Shown here: piece by piece, positions 16,644 to 25,618 of the stretch
Position numbering within the stretch: position 1 is the first letter of the stretch
Layout of the letters: each line of letters begins with the position of its first letter
DNA from: an uncultured Collinsella sp.
Lineage (GTDB): Bacteria; Actinomycetota; Coriobacteriia; Coriobacteriales; Coriobacteriaceae
Length of the DNA stretch: 64,000 nucleotides
NCBI GenBank assembly: GCA_900544235.1
Contig: UQUL01000005.1
Location: 1-64,000 of the forward strand
Reading direction: 5' to 3'
The notes under the pieces: generated by a model
What the model was told of the DNA's origin: nothing
Databases searched by the model: none
What the model saw: only the letters and a program-made list of their open reading frames with translations
Program-made: the position numbers and the translations under genes

Positions 16644-17173
16644 AGCAATCCACGCTCCAAAAGCATCTCGGCACAAAGGTAGGAAACGTCCTCGAAGGAC
16701 TTGTTGCGAATATCAAGGGTAAGGTCGGCGGCCTGGCGATACAGTGGACGGCGATGCTCAAACAGGCGCGCGGCATGCTCGGGCGAGCGGAAATCGGGGC
16801 GCGTGTCGGACCGACGAATCTGGCGAATCGAATCCTCGAAGTCGCCCTCGAGATACACGCACGTACCCATTTCGTGCATCAGCTCAATATTCACCGGCGT
16901 CTCGACGATACCGCCCCCGCACGAAACCAACAGGCTGCGCTCGCTTTGGAGCGAACGGAGCGCCGAGGTCTCGAGCTCGCGAAAACGATCCTCGCCCTCG
17001 GTCTCAAAAATCTCGGTTACCGACTTGCCGCAACGGCGCACGACCAGGCGATCGGTATCGATAAAACGCCGCTTGAACATGGTGCCGACGTTGCGCGCGA
17101 GCGTCGATTTGCCCGCGCCCAAAAAGCCGATAAAGAAGATATGGTCGCAGCCGTGTTTGGTGTGCTGGGACAT
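16640..17173 (-). CDS. aroK: Shikimate kinase
   Basis: Phosphorylates shikimate with ATP on the way to chorismate. The Walker A loop GFLGAGKST is at residues 16-24, the DTD motif follows in RRFIDTDRL, and the shikimate-binding SCGGGIV is present, so the enzyme looks active. Length is 177 residues. It lies between a YqeG-type phosphatase and the aroB-like gene, and its stop overlaps the latter. Confidence 0.93.
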   Translation of the reverse strand: MSQHTKHGCDHIFFIGFLGAGKSTLARNVGTMFKRRFIDTDRLVVRRCGKSVTEIFETEGEDRFRELETSALRSLQSERSLLVSCGGGIVETPVNIELMHEMGTCVYLEGDFEDSIRQIRRSDTRPDFRSPEHAARLFEHRRPLYRQAADLTLDIRNKSFEDVSYLCAEMLLERGLL

Positions 17174-17181
17174 GACGAGAC

Positions 17182-17679
17182 CTATTCCTCGCAGGGAAGG
17201 TCGCGCAGGGCCCGGCGCTCAAAGATACGGAAGATCTGCGTATACCACAGGTCCTGCGTCGCCTGCGGCTTTACCAGGATGGTATCGACGCCGGCGAAGT
17301 TGCCGCTCCACACGTCAGTGTAGAGCTGATCACCGATCAGCACCGCCTCGTCGGCTGTGGCGCCGAGGCGCTTAAGACCCGCCTTGAGGGCAAACGGCGC
17401 CGGCTTCATGGCGTGGCTGATGGCCTCGAGTCCCAGCTCGCGTGCAGAGCTCATGACCTGGTCGCGATGCCAGTTGTTGGACACCATGCACAGCTTAAAG
17501 CCTTTGGCGCGGGCGGCATCGAGCCAAGCGGAAACCGCGGCGGGAACCTGCTCGGTGTCGCGCGGCACCAGGGTGTTATCGCGATCGAGCAGAATGGCGC
17601 GTTTGCCGTCGGCCCACAGGGTATCAAGGTCGATGCGATCGACCGAGGCAACGTAACGTTTGGGGCTAAAAATCCTCAT
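17182..17679 (-). CDS. YqeG-family HAD phosphatase
   Basis: Protein of 165 residues of the HAD superfamily, subfamily IIIA. Motif I is LLDRDNTLVPRD, with the nucleophile Asp and the DxDxT pattern; motif II is CMVSNNW; the last motif IGDQLYTDVWSG holds the acidic pair. It resembles bacterial YqeG, whose substrate is unsettled; a phosphatidylglycerol-phosphate phosphatase role is known for eukaryotic relatives. The start at 17679 lies one base from the mltG stop, so it is translationally coupled. Confidence 0.88.
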   Translation of the reverse strand: MRIFSPKRYVASVDRIDLDTLWADGKRAILLDRDNTLVPRDTEQVPAAVSAWLDAARAKGFKLCMVSNNWHRDQVMSSARELGLEAISHAMKPAPFALKAGLKRLGATADEAVLIGDQLYTDVWSGNFAGVDTILVKPQATQDLWYTQIFRIFERRALRDLPCEE

Positions 17680-17680
17680 G

Positions 17681-19114
17681 TTAATTCCAAGACTGTTGAT
17701 GCTCTTCGTAGGTTTGCGAGAAGTACTCCTCGTCCTGCGTAATGTAGAAATACAGATCATCGGAGTCGGTCGGCTCAAGCGTGGCCTTGAGCGCCTCGAG
17801 CGACGGAGAGCAGATGGGCGTGGGTGGCAGGCCCTCGTGCTTATAGGTGTTATACGGACTATCGCTCTGCAGGTCGTCGGCGGTAACCTCGCCACCGGTG
17901 ACATACATCATGGTCGCATCGCTGTTGAGATAGCGCAAACCGTCGAGCTTGCCGGCAAGACGGTTGTAGAAGACCGAGGCCACGTGCGCACGTTGGTCGG
18001 CGTTGAGACCCTCGCGCTCAACGATAGAGGCCAAGTTGACGATGTCGTAGTCGGACATCTCCACACCGTAGCGTTCCTTGATCTTGGCTTCGCAGCTCGC
18101 AAAGTCAAGCGACTTGTACTCGGTCTTAAACTGATCGAGCATAGCGCGAATCACGCCATCGGCCGTCGGCGAATCACCCAGCGAATAGGTCTTGGGGAAC
18201 AAGAAACCCTCGAGCGAGTCGTTGGCGGCGCCCTTAAGGAAGCTATAGTCGTCCACGTAGTTGGAGGCCTTGGCATGGTTGAGGAAGTCTTCCTTAGAGA
18301 AGCTGTCGTAGGCCTGGGCCACACGGTCGGCGACTTGATCGACCGTCAGGCCCTCAGGGATAGTCAGCGCATTGGAGCCCGCGTTGGGGCCTTCCATGAG
18401 CTGCTGAACAACCTTGGTCGCATCCATGAATGTGGTGAACGAATAATCACCAGGCTTGAGCGACATATCGGCGTTGAGCTTTTTCACCGCCGCATAGTAA
18501 TCCTTGGGATTTTCTACGATATGGTTCTCGGAGAGAATCGAGGCGATCGTATCGCCCGAAGCACCATCGGGAATGGTCACCGTAACCTGCTGACCAGCCG
18601 TGACCTTCGTATCCTCACCGGCAAAGAAGCCCTTGACGGCCGGCACGACAAAGAAGGCGATCGCAGCAAGCGCGAGCACCGCCACCACAACGCCGATGAT
18701 CATGGGAACCGGAGAACTCTTCTTTTGAGCACCGCGACGAGCATGCGTGTTGTAGCTCGAGCGGGTCGCCGGAGCAACGCCATGCGAACCGCGAGCGTGA
18801 TGCGAATGCGATTGAGGGGCCTGAGTTCGCTGAGTAGGTGCCTGCTGCTTAAAGCGGGTACCGCCTGCAGGCTGGGCCGTACGAGCAGTGCGCTGCTGAG
18901 CCGCGTGAGAAGCCGAATGCTGAACCGAACGAGCAGATGGCTGCTGACCCGTACGTTGAACAGGTTGGGCCGAATGAGAGAAGGACTGCGCCGGGCGCGC
19001 GGCAGGCTGAGCTGCACGCTGCGTCGGCTGTGCCGGACACTGGCCAGGCTGGGCAGGGCGCGACGCCGGCTGCCGTGTACGATTCTGCTGGCGCGGATCG
19101 GAAGCGCTACGCAT
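17681..19114 (-). CDS. mltG: Endolytic murein transglycosylase MltG
   Basis: Cuts newly made glycan strands at the membrane. It has 477 residues: an unusual N-terminal cytoplasmic region of about 140 residues rich in Gln, Arg, Pro, Ser and Thr, one membrane helix (VVVAVLALAAIAFFVVPA), then the extracellular YceG domain. The catalytic Glu lies in ASIVEREGLNADQRAH, and SPYNTYKHEGLPPTPI matches the conserved block. The start at 19114 has GAGGAGG six bases upstream and overlaps ruvX by eight bases. The low-complexity tail is probably disordered. Confidence 0.93.
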   Translation of the reverse strand: MRSASDPRQQNRTRQPASRPAQPGQCPAQPTQRAAQPAARPAQSFSHSAQPVQRTGQQPSARSVQHSASHAAQQRTARTAQPAGGTRFKQQAPTQRTQAPQSHSHHARGSHGVAPATRSSYNTHARRGAQKKSSPVPMIIGVVVAVLALAAIAFFVVPAVKGFFAGEDTKVTAGQQVTVTIPDGASGDTIASILSENHIVENPKDYYAAVKKLNADMSLKPGDYSFTTFMDATKVVQQLMEGPNAGSNALTIPEGLTVDQVADRVAQAYDSFSKEDFLNHAKASNYVDDYSFLKGAANDSLEGFLFPKTYSLGDSPTADGVIRAMLDQFKTEYKSLDFASCEAKIKERYGVEMSDYDIVNLASIVEREGLNADQRAHVASVFYNRLAGKLDGLRYLNSDATMMYVTGGEVTADDLQSDSPYNTYKHEGLPPTPICSPSLEALKATLEPTDSDDLYFYITQDEEYFSQTYEEHQQSWN

Positions 19115-19535
19115 GCGAAACCTCCTCGTTTTTACGATCGAGCCACGTCTGCAAAAACAGGCTGGCGGCAATCATGTCGATCTTGCCCCTCATCTGCTTT
19201 TCGTTGAGGCCCTGCTCGCGCAGGATACGCTTGGCCTCTTGCGAGGACAGACGCTCGTCCTCAAACTCCAACGGAAGATCGAGCTCGTCGGCAATCTTTT
19301 GCGCCACGGCGGCAACGCGCTCGGCCTGGGGGCCGGGCTCACCGGCCATGGTCAGGGGACGTCCGCTTACCAGGATGTCAGGCTCATAGTCCTCGACCAG
19401 GTAGCGGAACGTCTTGGCCATACCGGTGACCTCGGCGGCCGGGAACACCTTAACGGGCATCGCCATCTTGCCATCACGGCTCGAGACGGCGATGCCGATC
19501 CTGGTCTCCCCTATGTCCAGCGCAAGCGCGACCAC
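19107..19535 (-). CDS. ruvX: RuvX/YqgF Holliday-junction resolvase-like nuclease
   Basis: RNase H-fold protein of 142 residues with the family start ALDIGETRIGIAVS, the catalytic Asp near residue 7, and the block DERLSSQEA. Members are linked to pre-16S rRNA processing and to junction resolution. It begins 17 bases after alaS ends and overlaps mltG. The alaS-ruvX-mltG order is widely conserved in Gram-positive bacteria. Confidence 0.94.
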   Translation of the reverse strand: MVALALDIGETRIGIAVSSRDGKMAMPVKVFPAAEVTGMAKTFRYLVEDYEPDILVSGRPLTMAGEPGPQAERVAAVAQKIADELDLPLEFEDERLSSQEAKRILREQGLNEKQMRGKIDMIAASLFLQTWLDRKNEEVSHA

Positions 19536-19552
19536 AGTGACTTCTTAGATTC

Positions 19553-22210
19553 TTAGGCGCCGAGCGCGGTCTTGGCGGCCGCGAGGGCATCGGCGATGCC
19601 GGCAGCGTTCTTGCCACCGGCCTGGGCCATGTTGGGACGGCCACCACCGCGACCGTCAACCAGGCCCGCGATCTGCTTGATCACGTTACCGGCGTGGAAC
19701 CCGGCCTTCACAGCGTCATCGGAGCCGGCAGCGAGCAGGGCCGGAGTGCCCTTCTCAGTCACGCTGGCGACGACACAAGCGACAGGGCCGGCGACCTTCT
19801 GATGCACGGTATCCCATACGTTGCGCAGGTCGGCAGCCTCAAGGCCCTGGAGCTCAGCGACGACCAGCTTGTAGCCGCCGAGCTCGACAGCACCCTCGAT
19901 GGCACTGGAAATGGCGTCGGAGGAGCCACCGGTCAGAGCCTTTTTGAGCTTGTTGGACGTCTCGCGCAGCTCGGCCTGCAGGTTCTCCACGCGGGTGGGA
20001 ACCTCATCGACGCGGCACTTGAGCGTAGCGGCGGCGGCGTCGACGAGCGCCAGACGGTCGGCCATGTAGTCGAGGGCACCCTTAGACGTCACGGCCTCGA
20101 TGCGGCGGACATTGGAGCCTGTGGAGGACTCGGAAATAATCTTAAACAGGCCGATCTCGGCGGTGTTGGCGGCATGCGTACCACCGCAGAGCTCGCGGGA
20201 GAACGGCTGTTCCTCGGCGCCCACGGAAACGACGCGGACGACATCGCCGTACTTCTCGCCAAACAGAGCGACAGCGCCGGCAGCCTTAGCCTCGTCGATG
20301 CCCATGACACGGGTCACGACCGGCTTGGAAGCGAAGATCTGCTGATTGACCAGGTCCTCGACAGCCTTGAGCTGCTCGGAGGACAGGGCCTCGAAGTGCG
20401 TGAAGTCAAAGCGCAGGTGCTCGGGCGTCACCAGCGAGCCGGCCTGGGAGACGTGCTCGCCCAGGACCTGCTTAAGGGCGGCGTCGAGCAGGTGCGTGGC
20501 GGTGTGGTTGCGGCGCAGGAAGCCACGGCGCTCGGCGTCGAGCGCGGCGGTCACGGTGGCACCGACGGTCAGCGTACCCTCGGCAACGTGCGCGACATGG
20601 GCATACAGGCCGTTGTGGTTCTTGGTGTCGGCAACGGTCAGCGAAACGCCCTCGGCGGAAAGCTCGCCGGCATCGCCCTGCTGGCCACCCATCTCGGCAT
20701 AGAACGGAGTGCGGTCGAGAACGACCTCGACGTCCTCGCCGGCGGCAGCGGACTCGACGGACTCGCCGTTGCGCACGATGGCAACAACCTTGGCGCCCTC
20801 GATCACATCGTTGTCATAGCCGTCGAACTCAGTCTCGGCGACCTTGTCGGAAAGCTCGACCCAAACGTCGTTGAAGCTGCCCCAGGCGTCGCCTTTGGCA
20901 TTGGCGCGGGCACGGGCCTTCTGGTCCTCCATGCAGGCAGTGAAGCCGTCCATATCGACATCGTGGCCAGCGGTGCCGGCGATCTCGACGGTCAGGTCGA
21001 TGGGGAAACCAAAGGTGTCGTGCAGCTTAAAGGCAACATCGCCCGGAAGCGCAGCACCCTCGGCAAGCGCTGCCAGGGCCTCATCCAGGTAGACGCGACC
21101 GTTGTCGAGCGTCGTGGAGAAGCGCTCCTCCTCGGAGGCGACGATACCCTTGACGAGCGCGACGTTCTTGAGCAGCTCAGGATAGGCCTCGCCCATCTGA
21201 GCGTTGACCTCGTCGATAAACTTGGTCAGGAAGGCGCCCTCGATGCCCAGCAGGCGACCGTGGAACACGGCGCGGCGGAGCAGGCGGCGAAGGACGTACT
21301 CGCGACCCTCGTTACCGGGCAGGATGCCGTCAGAGATCATGAAGTCGACGGCACGGGAGTGGTCGGCGATGATGCGAAGAGAACGGCTGGCGCCGGAGTA
21401 ATCGTCGGCGTCATAGGTCTTGCCGCTGATCTCCTCGCCCAGCTTGATGAGGTGCTGCATCAGATCGCCATCGTAGTTAGCAGTCTTGTGCTGCATGATA
21501 GCAGCCATGCGCTCCAGGCCCATGCCCGTATCGAGGTTGCGGTGCGGCAGCTCCGGCATGGAGCCGTCCTCCTGACGGTCGTACTGGGTAAACACGAGGT
21601 TCCAGAACTCAAGGAAGCGGTCGCAGTCGCAGCCAGGCTTGCAGTCGGGGCTGCCGCAGCCGACCTCCTCGCCCATGTCAAAGTAGATCTCGGAGCACGG
21701 ACCGCAGGGGCCGGTGGGGCCAGCGGCCCAGAAGTTGTCGTCCTCGCCCAGGCGGGAGATGTGGTCCTCAGCAACGCCCAGAGAACGCCACACGTCGTGG
21801 GTCTCGTCGTCCTCGGTAAAGACGGTAAAGTACAGGCGGTCGAGCGGCAGCTTGAACTCCTTGGTGATGAGCTCAAAGGCCCAGGCGCAAGCCTGCTCCT
21901 TGGAGACGCCGCCGAAAGAGAAGTCGCCGAGCATCTCGAAGAAGGACAGGTGACGGCCGTCCTCGCCGATGCAATCGATGTCGTTGGTGCGAACGCACTT
22001 CTGGCAGGAAATCGCGCCGATCTCCTTCATGGTCTTTTTGCCCTGGTAGTACTCCTTAAACTGGTTCATGCCGGCGTTGGCAAGCAGCAGCGAGGGATCA
22101 TCGGGGACGAGGGACGAAGAAGGATAGAGCTTAAGACCGCGCTCCTCAAAGAAGTTGAGGAACTTGGAGCGGATCTCGGCCGTAGTCATTGACGGGTAGT
22201 CAGCACTCAT
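19553..22210 (-). CDS. alaS: Alanyl-tRNA synthetase
   Basis: Charges tRNA-Ala and edits mischarged Ser and Gly. It has 885 residues: the catalytic core with the opening FFEERGLKLYPSSSLVP, an editing domain with HTATH and the CGGTH zinc motif, and a C-terminal DHHA1-type domain. The start at 22210 has GAGGAG nine bases upstream; the frame stays open further up but includes the promoter. No T-box is visible, unlike ileS. A promoter and the terminator of the preceding operon lie just upstream, so it heads the run down to recN. Confidence 0.97.
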   Translation of the reverse strand: MSADYPSMTTAEIRSKFLNFFEERGLKLYPSSSLVPDDPSLLLANAGMNQFKEYYQGKKTMKEIGAISCQKCVRTNDIDCIGEDGRHLSFFEMLGDFSFGGVSKEQACAWAFELITKEFKLPLDRLYFTVFTEDDETHDVWRSLGVAEDHISRLGEDDNFWAAGPTGPCGPCSEIYFDMGEEVGCGSPDCKPGCDCDRFLEFWNLVFTQYDRQEDGSMPELPHRNLDTGMGLERMAAIMQHKTANYDGDLMQHLIKLGEEISGKTYDADDYSGASRSLRIIADHSRAVDFMISDGILPGNEGREYVLRRLLRRAVFHGRLLGIEGAFLTKFIDEVNAQMGEAYPELLKNVALVKGIVASEEERFSTTLDNGRVYLDEALAALAEGAALPGDVAFKLHDTFGFPIDLTVEIAGTAGHDVDMDGFTACMEDQKARARANAKGDAWGSFNDVWVELSDKVAETEFDGYDNDVIEGAKVVAIVRNGESVESAAAGEDVEVVLDRTPFYAEMGGQQGDAGELSAEGVSLTVADTKNHNGLYAHVAHVAEGTLTVGATVTAALDAERRGFLRRNHTATHLLDAALKQVLGEHVSQAGSLVTPEHLRFDFTHFEALSSEQLKAVEDLVNQQIFASKPVVTRVMGIDEAKAAGAVALFGEKYGDVVRVVSVGAEEQPFSRELCGGTHAANTAEIGLFKIISESSTGSNVRRIEAVTSKGALDYMADRLALVDAAAATLKCRVDEVPTRVENLQAELRETSNKLKKALTGGSSDAISSAIEGAVELGGYKLVVAELQGLEAADLRNVWDTVHQKVAGPVACVVASVTEKGTPALLAAGSDDAVKAGFHAGNVIKQIAGLVDGRGGGRPNMAQAGGKNAAGIADALAAAKTALGA

Positions 22211-22256
22211 AGAGGGAATCTCCTCGGTTTCACATCGAAACAGTTCAAACGTAACG

Positions 22257-22284
22257 ATATTACCATCCCACCGCGCCTGTGCAA
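22257..22284 (-). promoter_or_regulatory. Predicted alaS promoter
   Basis: TTGCAC (22279-22284), a 16-base spacer and TAATAT (22257-22262) on the minus strand. It would give a leader of about 40 bases. The -35 box abuts the T tract of the upstream terminator. Confidence 0.7.
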
Positions 22285-22312
22285 AAAAGAGGGTCGCCAA
22301 ACAGCGACCCTC
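22283..22312 (-). terminator. Terminator of the sigma-B-like operon
   Basis: GAGGGTCGC (22289-22297) pairs with GCGACCCTC (22304-22312), followed by six T on the minus strand. Confidence 0.88.
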
Positions 22313-22361
22313 CAGCGAAATTGCATGTTAGCACGTATGAATGTTAACCCGAATTACCCCG

Positions 22362-23771
22362 CTAGTTGTCGTCATCGTCCATGGAGCCGTCGATACCGGT
22401 TTTGGTATCGTCGTCCGAGTTGGAGTCATCGTCCTTGGCAAAGGGGTTCTTGAAGAAGCCCGTGGCATCGGGTTGCAGACCTGAGAGCTTGATCCAGGGA
22501 TTATCGAGCTCGGGCTTGGGCATGGCCTTGGCCTCGGGCGCAGTCTCGTTGCCGATGAGCTCGGACTCGTAGATGAAGGTGTCGTCGCCGAGCGCGTCGT
22601 AGGCGGCGACCGGGTTGCCATCGGCATCGCGGTACGGCGTGCCCTTAAACACGGCGCCGTCATAGGCCACAAGCTGTCGGCCGGTCTCATTCTCGAAGTA
22701 GTACACGAAGATACCCTTGAGGGCCGCACAAAGCGGGATGGCAATAATCATGCCGATGGGGCCCATGAGTGCCGAGCCAATAACGAGCGCCGTGAGGCTC
22801 ATGATGGGATGCACCTGCACCGAGCTCTGCATGACCTTAGGAGAAATCACGTTGTCGGTGACGTTTTGCGCGACCATCGTCACAATGAGCGTCCATAACG
22901 CCAACATGGGGCTGAACATGAAACCGAGCACCGTGGCGATTGCTGCGCTCACCCAAGGACCGACGACCGGAACCAAATGCATGATGCCGGTAAAGATAGC
23001 CATGAGCGCCGCATACGGATGGCCGATGATCATAAAACCGATAAAGGCGAGGAAACCACCGCAGATGGACGTCACGACCATACCGCGCATGTAGCCGCCG
23101 ACAGAGCGAGAAAGGATGGCGACCATAAAGCGGTACGAGGTCTCCTTCTCCTGACCGATGATGGTGCAAATCTCGTGGTGCATGCGAGGGTAGTCGCAGG
23201 CCATCCAGTACGCAAGAACCAGACCAAGGAAGATAACGAACAACTGCGAAGCCGTATTGGTGATGAGCGGGAACACACCGCGGCCAAGCTCGGCAGCGAT
23301 CTGAGACACATACTTCGATGCCACGGCAACCAGCGACGAAAGATTATCGTCCAAATACTCCTTGAGCGGCGTGTTGTTGAGCGTCTTGGCATGCGAGATC
23401 ATCTCATTGAGATCGCCACCCGCGACACGAAGCTGCTCGGGCAGGCGGCTCAGGACTTCCATGATCTGACCAAAGAGAATCGGCGACAAGATGCAAACGA
23501 CACCGACGAGCACGGCAACAACAACAATAAGCGCGATAAGCGAACCGATGCCGCGATTCACGCCATGGTGCTCGAGCCAGTTGGTGATCGGGGACATCAC
23601 AAAGGCAATGATGGAACCAACGGCGAGAAACTCGATAACCGGCGCCAGGATGCCCATAAGGTTAAAGATGACAGCGGCGATGACAATGCAGCCGACAACA
23701 GCCCAAATGCGAAGCGTCAGAATGCGGGTGTCGCGCAGCACGCGATCGGTTTGTTGGGGGTGTTCACTCAT
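22362..23771 (-). CDS. AI-2E family transporter (YhhT/PerM-like membrane protein)
   Basis: Integral membrane protein of 469 residues. Hydrophobic segments occur at about residues 20-60, 70-105, 175-195 and 225-345, with the family block HLVPVVGPWVSAAI in the last group. The C-terminal 110 residues are hydrophilic and end in a strongly Asp-rich tail. AI-2E family members include exporters of signalling molecules and ion exchangers; the substrate here is unknown. Its start overlaps the sigma-factor stop by ATGA, so it belongs to that operon and may be part of the stress response. A terminator follows. Confidence 0.85.
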   Translation of the reverse strand: MSEHPQQTDRVLRDTRILTLRIWAVVGCIVIAAVIFNLMGILAPVIEFLAVGSIIAFVMSPITNWLEHHGVNRGIGSLIALIVVVAVLVGVVCILSPILFGQIMEVLSRLPEQLRVAGGDLNEMISHAKTLNNTPLKEYLDDNLSSLVAVASKYVSQIAAELGRGVFPLITNTASQLFVIFLGLVLAYWMACDYPRMHHEICTIIGQEKETSYRFMVAILSRSVGGYMRGMVVTSICGGFLAFIGFMIIGHPYAALMAIFTGIMHLVPVVGPWVSAAIATVLGFMFSPMLALWTLIVTMVAQNVTDNVISPKVMQSSVQVHPIMSLTALVIGSALMGPIGMIIAIPLCAALKGIFVYYFENETGRQLVAYDGAVFKGTPYRDADGNPVAAYDALGDDTFIYESELIGNETAPEAKAMPKPELDNPWIKLSGLQPDATGFFKNPFAKDDDSNSDDDTKTGIDGSMDDDDN

Positions 23772-24559
23772 GAACGAATCATCACTCCGTCGGGGTCGAT
23801 CTTGTCCTGAATCTTCTTAAGCGTGCGGCGCAGCAGACGCGAAACCTGCACCTGAGAAATACCCAGCTTCTTGGCGATCTCGATCTGGGTCATGCCCTTC
23901 ACAAAGCGCAGCTCGATCACCTCGCGCTCGCGCGGCGAGAAATCACGGATGGCTTCCTCGATCACTAGGCGGTCATCGGTAAAGTCGAGCTCGTTGTCGT
24001 CGTCGGCGTAACGGTCGAGAATCGAAGGGGCATCGTCGGAATCGGACGCACCAGGAGCCTCGATGGGCACCGAGGTATAGGCCGAAGACGATTCCATAGC
24101 CTCGAGGACCTCATCGACAGTCACATCTAGATACTCAGCGATCTCCTCAACCTTGGGCGAACGCTGCAGCTCGTTGGTAAGTTTGTCAGTAGCCTGGTTG
24201 ACCTTGGCCGAGAGCTCCTGCAGACGACGCGGTACGCGCACACTCCAGCCCTTGTCGCGAAAATGGCGTTTGATCTCGCCCAGGATAGTGGGTGTCGCAA
24301 ACGTCGTGAACTCGAGTCCGCGCTCGGGATCAAAACGGTCGATAGCCTTGAGCAAGCCCAGATAGCCGACCTGCATGAGGTCGTCGAGCGGCTCGCCGCG
24401 ATTCTTAAATTTGTTGGCAAGAAACCTTACCAGGTTCATATGGGACATGACGAGCTGCTCACGGGCGTCCGGATCACCGGTCTCCTTGTAACGACGAAAC
24501 AGCTCGCGGGTTTTCTCCTTGTCCCAAGCGGTCTTGCCGCTCCGGGAACGTTCGGTCAT
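23768..24559 (-). CDS. SigB/SigF-type alternative sigma factor
   Basis: RNA polymerase sigma factor of 263 residues with regions 2, 3 and 4 but no region 1. Region 2 has DDLMQVGYLGLLKAIDRFDP and the -10-binding TFATPTILGEIKRHFRDKGW; region 4 has MTQIEIAKKLGISQVQVSRL. This is the SigB/SigF/SpoIIAC group, used for general stress or development. It is one base from an RsbW-like gene, the usual partner arrangement, and overlaps an AI-2E membrane protein gene. No separate anti-anti-sigma factor is seen nearby. Confidence 0.9.
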   Translation of the reverse strand: MTERSRSGKTAWDKEKTRELFRRYKETGDPDAREQLVMSHMNLVRFLANKFKNRGEPLDDLMQVGYLGLLKAIDRFDPERGLEFTTFATPTILGEIKRHFRDKGWSVRVPRRLQELSAKVNQATDKLTNELQRSPKVEEIAEYLDVTVDEVLEAMESSSAYTSVPIEAPGASDSDDAPSILDRYADDDNELDFTDDRLVIEEAIRDFSPREREVIELRFVKGMTQIEIAKKLGISQVQVSRLLRRTLKKIQDKIDPDGVMIRS

Positions 24560-24560
24560 A

Positions 24561-24938
24561 TTAGATATCCGCCTTGAGGTCGAGGGAAAGCGTCAGGGGC
24601 GCCGCAGTCTTTTCGTAGGAATCGCACACGCTCGCGAGGATGAGTTCGGCATATACCGCTGCCTGGTCATCCTCATCGACAGTCGCCTGATCGCCAAAGG
24701 TAAAGGTCATGCCCACGTGCGATTCGTCGACATCGAATTTGATCGAGATATCGTCGGAATCAACAGCCGTGCAACCAAAGATGAAAGCCTCCTCGGCAGC
24801 CATGCGGATGTCCTCGATGCGATCGACAGACATAGAGCACAGGGCACCAACGTTGGCTGCCGTCATGCGCACAAGGCGAGCGAGACGCGGGTCACCGGCA
24901 ACGGTCAGCGTGATGGGGCAGGTTGCTTCGCTACTCAT
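24561..24938 (-). CDS. RsbW-like anti-sigma protein, degenerate ATP site
   Basis: Protein of 125 residues placed directly before the sigma factor. The segment SVDRIEDIRMAAEEAFIFGC aligns with the N-box helix of RsbW/SpoIIAB kinases, and the overall GHKL-like pattern fits. The N-box Asn is not present (EEAFIFGC in place of EAxxNAxxH), and no DxGxG box follows. It may therefore bind the sigma factor without kinase activity, or be controlled in another way. It overlaps the upstream DUF948 gene by eight bases. The anti-sigma role is inferred mostly from context. Confidence 0.65.
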   Translation of the reverse strand: MSSEATCPITLTVAGDPRLARLVRMTAANVGALCSMSVDRIEDIRMAAEEAFIFGCTAVDSDDISIKFDVDESHVGMTFTFGDQATVDEDDQAAVYAELILASVCDSYEKTAAPLTLSLDLKADI

Positions 24939-25518
24939 CGCAGGACTCCTCAGAGGTCTCGGCGGGTGTATACGTGTAATACTGAGCCGGCTTGGCTACA
25001 GACTTCTGACCATCATCGTCGCCCGCGGCGGCCTCGTCCTCGCCAATTAGGACGCGCTCGGTAGGCTGCTCGGCCTCCGCAGCGGCAGCGGCGAGCTTGC
25101 GATCGGCATCGGCTGCAGGAGCCTTCACCTTATTGAAGAGCTTCTGCACAGCACCAGCGGCAGAGTCAGTCACGCTCGACACAGCATTGCTGGCCTCGGC
25201 CATGCTGCCCGTAACCTCGGAAATGTCGCGAACCACGGCTTCGACCTCTACGAGATTGGAGGTAAGGGCATCAACTGCCGTCTTGCTCGACTTAAGCAGC
25301 GGCTCCATCTGGGCAAGCGCCGGCGTAAGCTCATCGACAGCGCCATCGAGCTTTGCCACCACAGGCTGAGCCTCGGCGATGGTGTTGTTGAGGTCGTTCA
25401 CGGTCTTATCGAGCGAGTCGACAACGGTGCGGGTCTTGCGCAGGGTAAGCGCGAGCTCAACGATGGCCCACACGCCGGCAACAGCGAGCAGCAGCAGGGC
25501 GATTTGAATGGGACTCAT
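24931..25518 (-). CDS. DUF948-type membrane protein with coiled coil
   Basis: Protein of 195 residues: one N-terminal membrane helix (IQIALLLLAVAGVWAIVELA), then a long helical region with heptad spacing (about 30-135), and an acidic Ala-rich tail. It resembles the DUF948/YtxG group of general-stress proteins controlled by sigma-B in Bacillus. The start at 25518 has GGAGG upstream. It heads the operon with the RsbW-like protein, the sigma factor and the AI-2E protein, which fits a stress unit at the membrane. Confidence 0.75.
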   Translation of the reverse strand: MSPIQIALLLLAVAGVWAIVELALTLRKTRTVVDSLDKTVNDLNNTIAEAQPVVAKLDGAVDELTPALAQMEPLLKSSKTAVDALTSNLVEVEAVVRDISEVTGSMAEASNAVSSVTDSAAGAVQKLFNKVKAPAADADRKLAAAAAEAEQPTERVLIGEDEAAAGDDDGQKSVAKPAQYYTYTPAETSEESCDE

Positions 25519-25618
25519 ACAAGCCTCCCAAAGGAATCGATATACAGACGGTTTCCATGGTACCCCAAAGGGGACCGAACATGCCATGAGCAGCAACGTG
25601 GGACAAAATTATCAGCAG

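Noticed and set aside
19694..22192. Open frame of 832 residues opposite alaS
   Set aside because: Shadow of alaS without motifs or a start site.
22213..22330. T-box leader for alaS
   Set aside because: The space holds only a terminator, a promoter and a 40-base leader; no Stem I or T-box core is seen.
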